DNA of 64,000 nucleotides from Prinsepia uniflora (GCA_032719365.1 CM064872.1:44190252-44254251), one strand, 5' to 3'; positions 40,071 to 53,087 are shown, counted from the first letter of the stretch. Program-made: numbers and translations. Notes: generated by a model from the letters alone, not told the origin.

Positions 40071-43000
40071 TGTAACGACCCATCTCGAAATTCCGAGATT
40101 AGATTAATGACTAATCAAGGATTAGTGAGGTTAATCGGTGATTAGTTAAGCAAAATTGAACGAACTACGCAAAATGACCGTTTTGCCCCTAGTCATGGGG
40201 AAAATGTTGATTTTTGACCTGGGAAGTCCGATGGCCGAAGGTCGAGGACCTTTACGTAGATCGGGTCGATACGAATCCATAGACAGGTGGCACGCCGAAA
40301 TCAGACTTCGAACGGGAAAGTTATGGGTCACGGAAGTTCGATTTCACTATGAATGCATTACGAGGCAATGATTAGGTGGCAATATCTGATTGCGCAAATA
40401 TTCAAGTGGGAGCCATGGATGAGTGACAAGTGTCACTCATCCCATTGGTGGCTTCCCTAAAAAATGGATATAGTTTAATTAAATATTATTATCCTACTTA
40501 TTTTATAATTAAACCCACCCATCTCTCATCCTAACCATCCATCTCATCTAATCTCTCAATCATGGCCGTCCATTTTCCTCCCTCTCTCAGCCGATTATCA
40601 TCACCAACCATCATCTTCTTTGTTTTCATTTTTCCTAACCTGAGCACCCATTCTGCATTTTCTTTCTAAAACAAACCCACACATGAACCACCTCACCACC
40701 ATGACCATCGGTGCTCGTGTGTGACCGTGAGAGAGTAACCTGAGAGGCTGAAAGACGACGGGAACTGCGGTCCACGACGGAGGTAAGGTTGACCGTGAAC
40801 CCGTGAGATTTCAAAATTTGAAAGCAAGTTTTGGTTACTGTTTTGAGCCCCTTTTTATTCTATTATAAACTAGGACAAGGACGACTTGTTTGGGATCAAT
40901 TTTGATGGAAATGGACGCCTGGAATGACTGAAAACCGAGCTTGAAGATCAAGCTTACGGTTTGAGCATGGAAGGTATGGATTCACTTGGTTTTCTTGTGT
41001 TTTGAGGACGTAGATCGATAGGGTTTAATGTTAGGAACCTATGGGAATCAAAATGGAACGAAATGGACCAAAAATGAATGAAATAGGGCCCTGGACAGGT
41101 CCGATTCGAACCAGTGAACCCGGTCAGCTGAAGGTTGAAGATAGTGAATAGTGACTGGCGCGTGGGCTCACGTGCAGCCCTTTTGGGTGGCGCGTGGGGG
41201 CACGTGAAGAATCTTTTGGGGATGACTTCAACATGACGTTTAATCTACTCGATGTAACGAACATTTTGGGACTGATTTCGTGTCGATTGGACACCGTCTC
41301 GATAATGTTTCGGACATCCAAAGGTTTAGGATCGAGTTTAAACATAGTTAAAAATTTGGGAAAATTACGGGACTTCAATGAGTGGTTAATAAGGTAGTAG
41401 TAGCCTTCTAGATTGATTTGGACAGGTTTGGGAGTCCCGGTGACGGCGATTAGCCAGGTGAGGCTTACAGCACGCAAATCGAGGTGACAACTTAGGATGG
41501 TCTGTAAGTGGACCTCGATTTCTAAACTGTGATCCATGCAAAAATGTTTTATATGTTTTATGGATATGATTCTATGATGTTGATTTGGATATTGCTGAAT
41601 TACATGGTTTCACGCATTTCGAGGTTTACGATTTTGTACGGATTTTCTGTGCTTATAGTTTTGGAAATGATTTCATGAAATGATTTTGGATTTGAAATGG
41701 TAAACTCGGGTTCGAGACCCATTTGTTTTGGAAACCCTCGGACACAAAGTCCATTTAGTTACGTTCTCGGGCCAGAGGCCCAATTGGCTCTTGAATCAAT
41801 TTCAGATTTGAAAATATGGAATCAGGCACGAGACCAATTTGATTTACAATTCGGGTCGGAGGCCCAGTTTGTATGTGGATTTAGGCTTAGTGTAATGACC
41901 TGTCCTGAATTAACGAGATTAATTAAGCATTAATGACGGATTAGCAAGACTAATAGGGGATTAGACGAGGATTAGCGGATGTTCGGTGCAAAATGAAGAT
42001 TTTGCCCCTAGACTGGGCAAAATGTTGACTTATCGTTCAGACAGTCAAATGGACTTTGACCGATGATCGTGACATACTCCGGGACGTCACGAGTTCATAG
42101 ACAGGTGGCATGCTCGATTCCAACATTCGAGGAAGAAGTTGTGATGATCGTAAGTTCGAGGGAATTTTGGTAATTTGGGTGAATAGAGGCCAATAGTTGA
42201 CTTTTGACCCGGGAGGTCAGATGGCCGAGGGCCGAGGACGTTACGTAGATCGGGATGATACAAATCTGTAGACAGGCGGCATGTCGAATTCGGACGTTCG
42301 ACGAAAAAGTTACGGTTCACGGAAGTTCCGTGGTACTATTGCACATTTTACGAGACGATGACTTTTGGCAGCAAATGGGGCCCAGATATTTGTCCCAAGG
42401 CCCCAAAGGATAAGTGACAAGTGTCACTCATCCAGTGGACATCATTTTCATTCATGCATCTTCCATTCCTTCATCATCGATCATTTTCTTCATTCCAAAA
42501 CCCAAACCCGCGCACCCCATTTTCAATCCAATCCAAACCCTTGACCCTTTGAAAAATTGTGAGAGGCCAGAGGATGAAGTGAGGACCAGGTGGTGTGGTG
42601 GCCGCCCCAAGGAAGCACCGCCATGGACGCCGGAGGAAGAAACCGATCGAGGTAATCGGTTTTACCCGATTTTGTGCATTTTTTATTTCTGTTATTATGG
42701 GTCATTTTGGGTGATTCTAATGAATTAATTAGGTTGTTAGGAAGTTATTAAGAAGGTTTTGAGAGAGTTTAGACGTTGAGGAACCCTGGGGAAGGTTTGG
42801 AAAACTTTGAACCGTGATGAAGAATTGGACCAGTCGGGTTTTCTGGGTTTTAGAGGATTTGGTTGATAGGTTTAGGTTCCGAGGACAAAAAAAAAGAAGG
42901 ATTGGATCGATTAGGGAAGAAAACGCTGAAAAATGGACCGTGTAGGGGCCTGGACCGGTCACGTCGGTCTAATTGCAAAGTTGAACCGGGCCGGCCGGTT

Positions 43001-45796
43001 CGGACTAGCCGCTCGAGCTTAGGGACGATGAACAGTGTCCTGGCGCGTGAGTCCCACGCGCAGGACGTTCTTACGGCACGTGAGGGCGTATGCTCTCTCC
43101 TTTGAGGATGGTTCCAACATGTGAAATCATCTATTCAATGTAACGAACATTTTGGGACTGGTTTTGTGTCAATCGGACATCGTTTCGATATAGTTCGGGT
43201 GATCCGAAAGTTTCGGAACGCGTTTAAAAATAGTTAAAAATCCCAGAAAATTATGGGACTTTAGTGAGGGGTTAATTAAGTAGTTAGCAATCCTCTAAAG
43301 TGATTTGGACAGGTTTGGAAGTTCCGGAGACAACGATTGACTTGGGAGAGCCGTATTGCACGCGTATCGAGGCGGCAGCGCGGACGGTCTGTGAGTGGAC
43401 TTTCTTTCTGAAATCGATGCATGCATAAATGTTTTATATATTTTTTAATATGTGTTTTGGGATGCCTTGAGTGCATTTTGGTGTGTGTCTACGTATGGAC
43501 ACGTACTTCGGTTTTCATGAAATGGTTTTGAAAAGGTAAAACCGGACATGATACCCAATTGGATTTGGTTTTGACTCGGGCATGAGACCCTATTGATGAC
43601 CCGTAGGTCTGCGTCATGGTCGCGACGGGTGATGTGTGCACGGCGACGGACGACATGACACTCGCCTCCGGATTAGGATACGTTCCTTCCGAAGAGGTCA
43701 CGATGCACGTCCCGTTGTGGAGCAGCCGATGGAAGCTCGACTTCGGAGTGCTGACGGTTTAGAGGATCGATCGGCGACGTGTGCACCATGGTCTCGAGAT
43801 GGTCGCGGCAGTGATGTGTTCACGGCGACATACCAGGATTGTGAGTAGTTCTGGGTTGATGGTTGCACGCATCGCTATGATCTGGATCGTGACTGACCCT
43901 AAGATATCGGGCTCGATGCCCCGTCGATTTACGAGTTCGGGCTCGATGCCCATATCATTGTGAAATCGGGCTAGAGGCTTTATTGAGTCTTACGTTCGGG
44001 CGGAAGGCCCAGTTGATGTGTGTTATCGGGCATGAGTCATGTTTTTATGGTTTTATTATACTGGTATGTATATACCCTCCTTTTGAGATTATTGATTGGT
44101 CTCCTCCAGTCGTCGACCTGGAGTGTCACGAACCACAGACCAGAGTGGGTATCCCCAATGGGATCCCGTTCCAGGAGTGGGCGTTATGATGTGGTCCCGG
44201 ACCATATTCTAGAGAGATGATCAGACTAGGTCCGAAGATGAGCCTCCCAGATGGAGAATTCCTAGGGGAAGACTCGCAGTGATACCCCGAGTAGTATACA
44301 TACTTATATATATAGAGACATCGTGACTATATCGGGGATGTGTTCCCTAGGGGCTGTGTGCCCCGAGTTGGCATCTTCTCCGGAAGTGCCTAGGATGGAT
44401 TATATATGTATATATGTATATGTGGATAAGTTTTCACTAAGATGGCATTGGGCTGAGACCCACGCGTATTGGTTTTGGGCTGAGACCCTTATGAGATGGT
44501 TTTGGGACGAGTTCCCACGTGTTTTGGTTTGGGTGGAGGTCCCAGGTATTTGATTGACGGATTTCGGGCTAAGGCCCAAATGGTTTACTGGTTCATGACG
44601 GTTTATGGGAACGGGGCATGAACCCTAGAAATGGTTCTCGAATGCATGCATATGTTTTTAATGAAGGGCATAAAGGTCTTTTTGTGAAAGGTTTTATAAA
44701 ATATTTGTTTTGTCTACTCACAGCTTTTGTATTTAGAATGCCCTTCAGGTTGATCGCGGATGCTGTTGTAGCAGAGACGAGACATACACATTCCTCATTC
44801 GGATCCTAGCGTACTCTGATAGCCTGGTTAGGCAAAGGACGAAAATATCCCTGGTCTGACACTTCGTGTCAAACGGGAGCAGGCATCTCCCATGCTAATC
44901 CCGAGGGATTGGGTCGGGTCCGGTCACTTAGGGCCCAGTTATGTTTTATGATTGTGATTTCGGGTCCGGGACCCATAAATGGATTTATGGTTCATGACGG
45001 TTTATGGGGACCGGCATGAACCCTTGAAAGGTTTTTATGGCTCACTCATGACGGTTTATATGGACCGGGCATGAACCCTTGAAAGGTTTTGAGAATGTCT
45101 CCTCTGGGGAGGATCGTTAGCCTGGGTGGACCCCCGAGTAGTCACGGAGCACTGACTGAGTGGAGTCGCCCCCGTTGGGTTCCTTACTCTCAGTAAGGCT
45201 ATGGATTACCCCAGGGCGGGTCATTGATCTACGGACATTGACCTGGGTGGACCCTGGGGAGACTTGGGCTTTGAGACCCTGGGTAGCACGCGCGTAGCTC
45301 TAGATACCGTGATAGGATTGGTTATATGATATATACATTAATGAACATGATTTCTTGGTTTTTCGAAATTGTGTTTTATGGATAATAAATGGATTTGGGC
45401 TGAGTTCCCACATATGTTTGTTTTGTTCTAGATTTCTGTAAATGGTTTTGGGCAGGGCCCGTATGGATTTGGTTATTGAAACATATGTGGTTTGATAAAT
45501 GGTTTTACTATGCATGCATGCTTTTTAGTGAAGGACGTAAAGGTCTTTTATGAAATGTGTTTTATCAAACTATTACTTTTCGTTCACTCACAGTCTTTCT
45601 GTTTTCAATGCCTTTCAGCTTGAATACGGTGCGGACTGTAGTAAAGACCGAGACATCACATACCTCCTTCGGATCCTAGCGTACTCTGGAAGCGGTCAGG
45701 CTAAAGGTTCAAATTTTCCCTGGTCTGACACTCTGTGTTAGACAGGATCAAGAGTGCCCCTTGTTAATCTCGGGGGGATTGGGATGGGTCCTGAAA
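40071..45796 (+). mobile_element. LTR-X in integrase, itself interrupted; target duplication AGAAG
   Basis: It starts TGTAACGACCCATCTCG and ends GGGATGGGTCCTGAAA, with AGAAG at 40066-40070 and 45797-45801. Removing the nested LTR (41891-44926) and one target copy leaves about 2.68 kb. The terminal CA is altered: TCCTGAAA where other copies have TCCTGACA or TCCTGTCA. A variant GTAAGTGGAC lies near 41507, and GTTCACTCAC near 45586 with acceptor-like CCTTTCAG near 45618. Confidence 0.9.
41891..44926 (+). mobile_element. Solo LTR-X (3036 bp) nested in another LTR-X, target duplication CTTAG
   Basis: It starts TGTAATGACCTGTCCTG and ends GGGTCGGGTCCGGTCA, flanked by CTTAG at 41886-41890 and 44927-44931. 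It contains duplicated GTTGACTT blocks (42022, 42196), GTGAGTGGAC at 43391, GGGCTCGATGCCC-type repeats (43905-44040), GTCTACTCAC near 44712 and acceptor-like CCTTCAGG near 44748. Being inside 40071-45796 it is the younger of the two. Confidence 0.95.
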
Positions 45797-46017
45797 AGAA
45801 GGCTCGACTCCGACACTTTCTCCCAGGTGACCTTGTTCTCAAGAAAAATTTTACAACACCCAATCGTCCAGGGTCTCAAAAACTCAAGTCCCCGTGGGAA
45901 GGACCTTACCGAATCTACCAAGTAGGCAGAAAAGGAAGCTATACCTTAGAGACAATGGACGGAAAGTTAGTGAGTTGTTCCATGAACACTCATCACCTCC
46001 GAAAACATTATGTATAA
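45797..46017 (+). pseudogene. Tat integrase C-terminal domain
   Basis: The frame reads KARLRHFLPGDLVLKKNFTT, then LKSPWEGPYRIYQVGRKGSY, TLETMDGKLVSCSMNTHHLR, KHYV and a stop at 46017. The F-x-x-G-D-L-V-L ... W-E-G-P-Y-x-I ... G-x-Y-x-L ... N-x-x-x-L-x-x-Y-Y/V order is the standard C-terminal end of plant Tat/Athila-type integrase. There is no chromodomain. This end of pol is intact in frame over about 74 codons. Confidence 0.88.
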
Positions 46018-46149
46018 TGCAAACTAGAGCTCAAAGCTAATCTATTCTTTGTTTTGTGTCAAATGTAGACTTTATTTTCAAGAATGATGTATTTAGACTT
46101 ATCAATAAAGCTATCAAGTCATTCCTAGTTCACCTATGTATTGTACTTT
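46018..46149 (+). other. Start of the Tat 3' region
   Basis: Non-coding sequence follows the pol stop. I see no conserved motif in it. Confidence 0.5.
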
Positions 46150-46530
46150 CGGCAAGGTTCTCAAAGCCCTCCTCCTGGAAGCATCCAAAGCCTTATTCCG
46201 AGAAGCACTCAAGCCTTCCTCTGGGAAGCATCCAAAGCCTTCTTCCGAGAAGCACTCAAGCCTTCCTCTTGGAAGCACACAAAGCCTTCCTCTCGGAAGA
46301 ACTCAAAGCCTTCCTTTCGGAAGCACTCAAAGCCTTCCACTCGGAAGCACTCAAAGCTTTCCTCCTGGAAGCACCCAACGACTTCCTTCAGGAAGAGCTC
46401 ATAGCTTTCCTCCAGGAGGAAAGCAGAGCTTTAAGGAAAAAACGCTTAAAGTCTTCCACAAGGAAGTACATCAGGTCTTCCTCTGGGAAGCATTTCTATA
46501 GCCTCCTAATTTGAAGCGCTCGAGCTTTCC
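46150..46530 (+). repeat. About 20-bp tandem array (AAAGCCTTCCTCTCGGAAGC type)
   Basis: About 15-18 units of roughly 20 bp contain GGAAGCACTCAAAGCCTTCC. GGAAG and CTTCC in each unit are complementary, so every unit can form a small stem. The unit length is near 20-21 and drifts, which leaves long open frames in all three plus-strand phases; these are a consequence of the repeat and not genes. It lies in the 3' non-coding region of the Tat element. Confidence 0.88.
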
Positions 46531-46903
46531 AGTAAGCATTTCAAGCCTTCAGTTAGAAAGAGCAAAAGGCCTTCCCTGAAGGCAACATAGCAAAAACGTA
46601 ATCATCTAATGCTTCAAGTTATTTAGAACTCGCAGTTGCACACCCATGGTTGTAGTGGGGGCATATGAATGAGCTCATTCAGACACATTGAAAAGCATTT
46701 GAAAGTGTTCGCTTCAACACATTACAAAGTGGATAAAAGAAAGTTAACACTTGCGTTCCAACAATTGTTCCAACAATTCAGCATAAATGATTTTCTTATT
46801 TATTAATTTGGAGGGTGTTTGGAAAATCACATGTCGATTTCTCACACCGGTTATTCACTATTAGAATGAAAATTACAAACGAAAGGGAAATGACATAAAG
46901 AAA
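46531..46903 (+). other. Tat 3' region between array and antisense ORF
   Basis: No gene is seen. It could hold the 3' untranslated part of the antisense ORF. Degenerate GCCTTC units persist to about 46580. Confidence 0.45.
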
Positions 46904-48167
46904 CTACGGATGCATGTCTGCAAAACCCATTATTTTTCTGAACTCTTCCCACTCTTCTGCTGAAAGTAGGGAAACATCGTTAAACAATGATTCAGCAGTC
47001 ACAGGGGCACTTTCCTTTTTGGTCTCGGTCTCAAGCTTTGGTTCAGGTTTCGGTGCAAGCTCATACTCTTTCTCCAGCTCCGGTACCCGCCCTTTGGTGG
47101 TGATCCCACTACAGCTTGCCATGTCCAACTTTTGCCCCTCATTTTCTTTTTGGCACAAAGTTGTGGGGGCAGGTGGTGGCAGTAAATGGTCGTGTCTCGG
47201 AAACCTTCCAGTCTTCAGATTCTGGATTTCCACTTCCAAAAGTTTTATTCTCTCATCTGAGTCCAGCAAATGTCTGCGCAGCAAAGTGACCTCGTTTAGG
47301 GCAGCATCTCGCTCATTCTCTATCAGCATCCTCTCTGCACGTCTTGTCTCCAACTCGCCCACTTTGCCTTCCAATGTATGGATTCTTCCGACCAAGGCTT
47401 CGTTGTTCTGTTTAGAATGATCTTGGGCTTCTCGAAGGAATTTGCACTCGCTCTTCATCCGCTTGTTTTCATCTTCCAGACTAGCATTTCCACGAAGAAT
47501 GTCAACCAACTTGTGGGCCCCAGCTTTCGGAATCCTAAGGTCTCGAACTACCTTGTCGTAAGTTCCTTGTGGTACATTTTTTGGGATTTCTTCTGCTATG
47601 ATGGAGGCAGATATCACATCAAGAGTCTTGGATGATGACCGTGTCTCCTCCACTAATCGGTCTGGGCCTTCATCCCTCAACGCTTCAACTACTTCAGGGG
47701 AAGTGAGAATCGCCTTCAGCTTCTTAGGTTGTTTGGCTGCATCATCACAGAGACTGTCTGAGGTTTTACGCTTGCTAGATGACTCTGCGGGACTAGAACG
47801 CTCGGGCTTGGAAGGAACCTGATGATTATGCTTTCTCTCCAAAGAGCCAATAGGTCCTTGCTTGTTGTTCTTCTTCTGGGTAACGGGTTTTTTCAAGCGC
47901 AGTGGAGTGCTCAACCATTCCATGATTAGGCTGTCCGAAGGCCTCCCGCCATTCATGTCTCTGAGTGGAGAGAGTAGCCAGCTCATGTCTCGAAACTCAG
48001 TAGGAATTTTCAAGGCCATGTCAATCTTTTTGAGATCAGGATGGCCTTCAAACCCGCTGTACAGCTCATCAAACATGCGGAAGTGCAAGGGAATCCTCAG
48101 GTCCGGGGAGGCATGTTTGTCCCATGCGCCTCCAACTTCGATGTAGTTGAATCTGTACGTGTTGTCA
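46904..48167 (-). pseudogene. Antisense accessory ORF of the Tat element, C-terminal 80%
   Basis: The minus strand is open for 394 codons from ATG 48088 to the stop at 46904, and the frame stays open upstream to the insertion at 48167. Seen in order: a folded-looking N-terminal part (HFRMFDELYSGFEGHPDLKK and WLLSPLRDMNGGRPSDSLIM), a Lys/Ser-rich linker, and a long heptad-like coiled coil (about residues 195-295: LEDENKRMKSECKFLREAQD ... LEGKVGELETRRAERMLIEN). The C-terminus is acidic, ending FRKIMGFADMHP. Grande-type Tat elements are known to carry an antisense gene in this position. The N-terminal part lies beyond the LTR at 53093-53307; together they resemble the plant family annotated as putative gypsy-type transposon protein. 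Function is unknown. Confidence 0.72.
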
Positions 48168-51100
48168 TGTAACGACCCGTCCCGAATTCCGGGATTAGAT
48201 TAGTGACTAATCTTGATTAGTGAGGTTAAACGGTGGTTAGTAGGGCGAAATCGGACAAAATGTGCAAAATGACCGTTTTGCCCCTGGTTGTGGACAAAAT
48301 GTTGACTTTATGATCGGGCGGTTAAACGGACTTTGACCGATGACCGTGACGTAGTTCAGGACGTCACTAGTTCATAGACAGGTGGCACGTTCGATTCCGA
48401 CATCCGAGGAGAAAGTTATGATGTTCGGAAGTTGAGGGGTATTTTGGTAATTTCGAGTAATAGGGGTCAAATGTTGACTTTTTGACCGGGAGGTCCGATG
48501 GACGAGGGCTAAGGACCGTTACGTAGGTATCGTCGATACGAATCCAATGACAGGCGGCATGCCGAAATCGGAGATTCGACGACGAAGTTGTGGTCACGGG
48601 AACCAATTCGAATAACCTAACGAATCGAGAGTTTGATTAAAATAATATTAAAATAGGTGAACAGTAATTGACCAATATGGACCCTTGATGAGTGACACAT
48701 GTCATCATCCCCTTCAATACCTAAATCAGGGATCTATGTTGGCCATTTAAATTAATTAATTAATTCCTCTCCTTAAATCCTCACCATCCATCTCTAACCA
48801 CAGAATGGATCTGGGCCGTTGATTCATTTTCCTTCTCTTTATCTGAGCAGACCACACATTCCTCTCATTTTCATTCTCCCTCAAAACCGTGAGCACGGTT
48901 TCCTTCCAAGAACAAACACATCACCACATCTCAGCCTCAACCCATGCACCAGACACGTCCAGACACACATCAGCCACCTCTAGACGCCGGCCACCACCTC
49001 ACGGTCGCCCTGCACGGCCGGGAAACCTCCCAGACCCGAGAGGAAACCAAACAACCCGACGCTGCCCAACCATCCAAACCACCTCACCTGGACATGAAAC
49101 AACTTCATGTTAACATCACTGGAACCTTAGGACAACTCAGAACTAGACTGGGCAGCCCACGGCGGCGACACGGCGGCGGTAAGTCTGAAAAACCGTGAAG
49201 ACCCGATTTACTTCCCTGCTTCGAAACGTCCGTTTTTGACGTTGAAATTGTTTGGTTGTTTTTTGAGACATGTCCTAGGGACCTAGAAGACCATTATAGA
49301 CCGAAGCTCGTGGCCGGAATCTCGACGAGTCGCCGGAGATGATGACCTGAATTCTCAGCCGATTTTCCCGTCAGTGTTCAGGTAGTTTAATCAACCTAAA
49401 AATTAGTTTGGATGACATAGAACCATAGAGGGGATTATGACGAGTCCATAGGATCAAACCGCATCAAAAATAGTGGTCTAAAACTCGATCTGTGATCGGG
49501 TCAAGCCGTGGGTCGACGGCGACCCGGTTACAGACCCGGTTTCAGAACCCGGTTACTGTAGCATGACGTCATCAGGGTTGACCTGAGTGTTGACCTGGCG
49601 CGTGGGGGCGCGTGAAGGGTATTTTTGGGAAACTTCCAACATGACTTTTAATCTATTCGATGTAACGAACATTTTGGGATTGGTTTCGTGTCGATCGGAC
49701 ACCGTCTCGATATTGTTCGGGATGTCCGAAGGTTTTAAAACAAGTTTAAAAATAATTAAAAATTCGGGAAAATTACGGGACTTTGATAGGATGTTAATGT
49801 TGAGGTTAGTGACCCTCTAATGTGATTTGGACAGGATTGGGAGTCCCGGTGATAGTGGTGAGGCCCGGGAGGGCCGGTGGCACGCGTATCGAGGCATACC
49901 GTTAAAACGGTCTGTGAGTGGACTTTGGTTTTATAAATTCTATGCATGCTTAAATGTTTTATATGGATTATGGTTGTGATTGTATGATGTTGATTTGGTT
50001 GTTGGTAAATTGTACGGTTTCACGTATTTCGGGGCGATTTACGTGCTTGCATGTAAATCGAGGTTTCCAGTTTTACATGGATTTTCCATATTTATGACTT
50101 GGATATAATATGATGAAATAGTTTTGAAATTGGAAATATGAACTAGGGCTTGAGGCCCACTTGTTTTGGAAATTTCAGACTTGGAGTCCATTTGAGTACG
50201 TAATCGGGCCGGGGGCCCAGTTGGTTAATGAAATCGGGCCAGGGGCCCAGTTGATATGAAATTGGGCTGAGACCCATTTGAGTTATGTTATCGGGCCAGG
50301 GGCCCAGTTGATTTACGAATTCGGGCCGTGGGCCATGTGGGTTTATAAGTCGGGCTGCGGGCCCAGTTGGTTTACAAATCGGGTCGTGGGCCCAGTGGTT
50401 CATAAAATCGGGCATGAGGCCCAGTTGGATTATAAATGTGATTTCGGGTCAGGGACCCTATGATTAATAATTGTGATTTTGGGTCAGGGACCGTAAATGG
50501 AATTACATGGTTTTATGGAAATTTCGGGCAGGGCCCAATTGTAATGATGTGATAAAAGGATTTAATAAAACTGTTTTCCATATACCATCTAGATACAAGG
50601 ATATATGATGGTCTCCTCCAGATGTCTGGGACACTGGGGAAGTCACGGTGCATTGCCTGCGAGGGGTCATTATACGTAGCAGCCGGACCGTATGATGACT
50701 CAGGAGCAGGATTGCTATGATCGACGTCAGGGACGTCAGACATCAGGGATGTCAGATATATGGACCCGGAGAGACCCCGGGCAGCACGCGTAGCTTATGA
50801 AACCGTGAGATATGACGTCAGGGACGTCTAGCATCTGGGACGCTAAGCATCTGGGATGCTGGTGATGGTAATGGTAAAATATGGATTAATGAATCTATGA
50901 AATGGCTTTTCGGTTGGATTGGTGTTATGTGGTAAAAATGGATTATTGGTTATGTTATGGTATTTCGTGTCAGGACCCGACCCTCTTCTGCCAGGTCCCG
51001 ATTCATCTAGCACCAGCACTAGTACCAGTACACCACCTGTCAGCATCAGCACAAAGTGTGCCAATCAGACAACTCTGGATCTCCGCTCATACCGAACGAT

Positions 51101-53087
51101 GACCCGTACCTTTGCTCGAATAGGAGAAACTCTGCCTCCTTCGTACCTGACAACTCATACGAGAAGAGGAAACGTCCCCCGTACGTCCCCGTCTCATTCT
51201 GCGATCGCACTCAACCGTAACCAAGTCGAATCCAGAATCACTACCCACACATATACGTTATTCACGCACCTCGTACCATCGTCACGACTGACAATCCCAT
51301 CGTCACAATCACGAGTCCACCAACCAATACACGATTAGTGTACTAGTGGCAACCAACAACATCAATAACATCTACATCCTCTACCACCATCAATTATGGT
51401 AGAACCTGAGAAGTCACCCAAACGACTTCGACATACCCAATACCAATGCGGAAAACCCGCATTCCTCTCGTCACCTCAATCGCAACCTCTCGCGATTTCG
51501 AAGTTCCAACAATTTTTCGAAATCCTCCCCAGAGGTCCCTCAACGTTCAAACCTTCCCAAAACCTTCCTAATGGCTTCTTAACATCCTAACCAATTCATT
51601 AAAACAATCAAAAACGACCCATAACCACTAATATTGAAAATGGACAAAATCGGGTAAAACCGATTACCTCGATCTCCTCCTCCTCCGCCGTCCACGGCGG
51701 TGCGTCCTGGGCTGGCCACCAGCGTCCACCGGTCCATCCTCACACTCTGGTCTCCCCTATACGATCAATGGGAAGGGTTGAATGGGTTTGGGTGAGAAAT
51801 GGGATCGGGTAACGAATGGAGGAAAAATGGAAAATGGATGCACGGTTGAGTGTTTTGGTGCATGAGTGGGTGAGGTTGGCCAGTGGATGGACCCCGGAGT
51901 AGTCACGGAGCACTGACTGAGTGGAGTCGCCCCCCAGTTGGGTTCCTTACTCTCAGGATGGGCATGGTTCGTTACCTTCAGGGAGGGTCATTGATCTACG
52001 GACATTGACCTGGGTGGACCCTGGAGAGACTTGGGTTTGAGACCCCGGTTAGCACACGTGTAGCTTTATTTTACCGTGACAGGTTCTGGATATGAATATA
52101 TTGGATAAACATGATTTCAATTGGTTTGGGAAAACTGTGTTTTATGATGATAAATGGATTTGGGCTGAGATCCCACATATGCTTACTATGTTCTGATTTT
52201 CTGTAAATTGGTTTTGGGCAGGAGCCCGTGAGACTTGTATTTACGGAACTTGGGGTTGTGACCCTATTTATGGATGTTTTAACATATATTATTGGATAAA
52301 TGGTTTTACTATGCATGCATGCTTTTTAGTGGAGGGTATAAAGGTCTTCTTATGGAAATGTTTTATAAAATCTTTATTTTTGTCCACTCACAACCTTTCT
52401 GTTTTTAATACACTTCAGGTTGACAGCGGATGTGGACTGTAGCAGAGATCGAGATATCACATGCCTCCTCCGGATCCTGGCATACTCTGATAGCCCGGGA
52501 GGGCAAAGGTCGGAAATATCCCTTGTCTGACACTTCGTGTCAGACGGGAGCAGGGTCATCCCGCACTAATCCCGGGGGGATTGGGATGGGTCCTGTCATT
52601 TCGGGTCGGGGACCCTAAATGGTTTTGGATTTATGGATTTATATTTATGGCTTTGGGGGGTGGCCCACATGGTTTTAATATGTCTGGTGGTGGTATTCCA
52701 CAGTTTGGGCTGAGTTCCCACACTTGGTTTTTGGTTAACGGTTTTTGGGCTAAGGCCCTAATTGCTCGGTTGAGCAAACGTTTTGGTTACTGGTTTTCGT
52801 GGCATGCATACGTTTTTATTGGTGGGCATAAATGTCTTATAAATGTATTTGATAAACTTATTGGTTTTTGTCCACTCATAGCTTTTGGTTTTAATGCCCT
52901 TCAGGTTGATTACGGATGCGATTGCAGCTGAGACTGGGACATTGCACACCTCCTCCATCGGTCCTTGCGCACTCTGGATGCCCCGTTGGGCAATGGCTCT
53001 TGGTTATCCCTTGTCTGACACCCCTTGTTGGACGGGAGCAGGGCACATTCCACGGTAATCCCGGGGGGATTGGGATGGGTCCTGTCA
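48168..53087 (+). mobile_element. LTR-X in the antisense ORF, itself interrupted; target duplication TGTCA
   Basis: It starts TGTAACGACCCGTCCCG and ends GGGATGGGTCCTGTCA, with TGTCA at 48163-48167 and 53088-53092. Without the nested insert (50968-52598) it is about 3.28 kb. It has two GTTGACTTT blocks, CGCGTGGGGGCGCGTG near 49600, GTGAGTGGAC at 49914, a dense array of GGGGCCCAGTTG units (50205-50440), GACGTCAGGGACGTC palindromes (50722-50830) and GTCCACTCAT near 52871 followed by CCTTCAGG. Its last 86 bp also appear at 25499-25584 in the duplicated tail. Confidence 0.92.
50968..52598. mobile_element. Composite insert with inverted LTR-X-type 3' ends, target duplication TTTCG
   Basis: The left end is TGTCAGGACCCGACCC and the right end GGGATGGGTCCTGTCA, so both termini are LTR 3' ends facing outwards. 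TTTCG flanks it at 50963-50967 and 52599-52603. The left about 920 bp is a minus-strand LTR of a diverged subfamily (51601-51690 is the reverse complement of sequence like 42640-42740). The right about 710 bp is a plus-strand LTR-X piece. They join near 51885 (GTGGATGGACCCCGGAGTAG). No coding capacity. Confidence 0.8.

Noticed and set aside
46150..46530. CRISPR-like array or real genes in the 20-bp repeat region
   Set aside because: Units are contiguous without unique spacers, the sequence is a plant retroelement, and open frames occur in all three phases because of the repeat.
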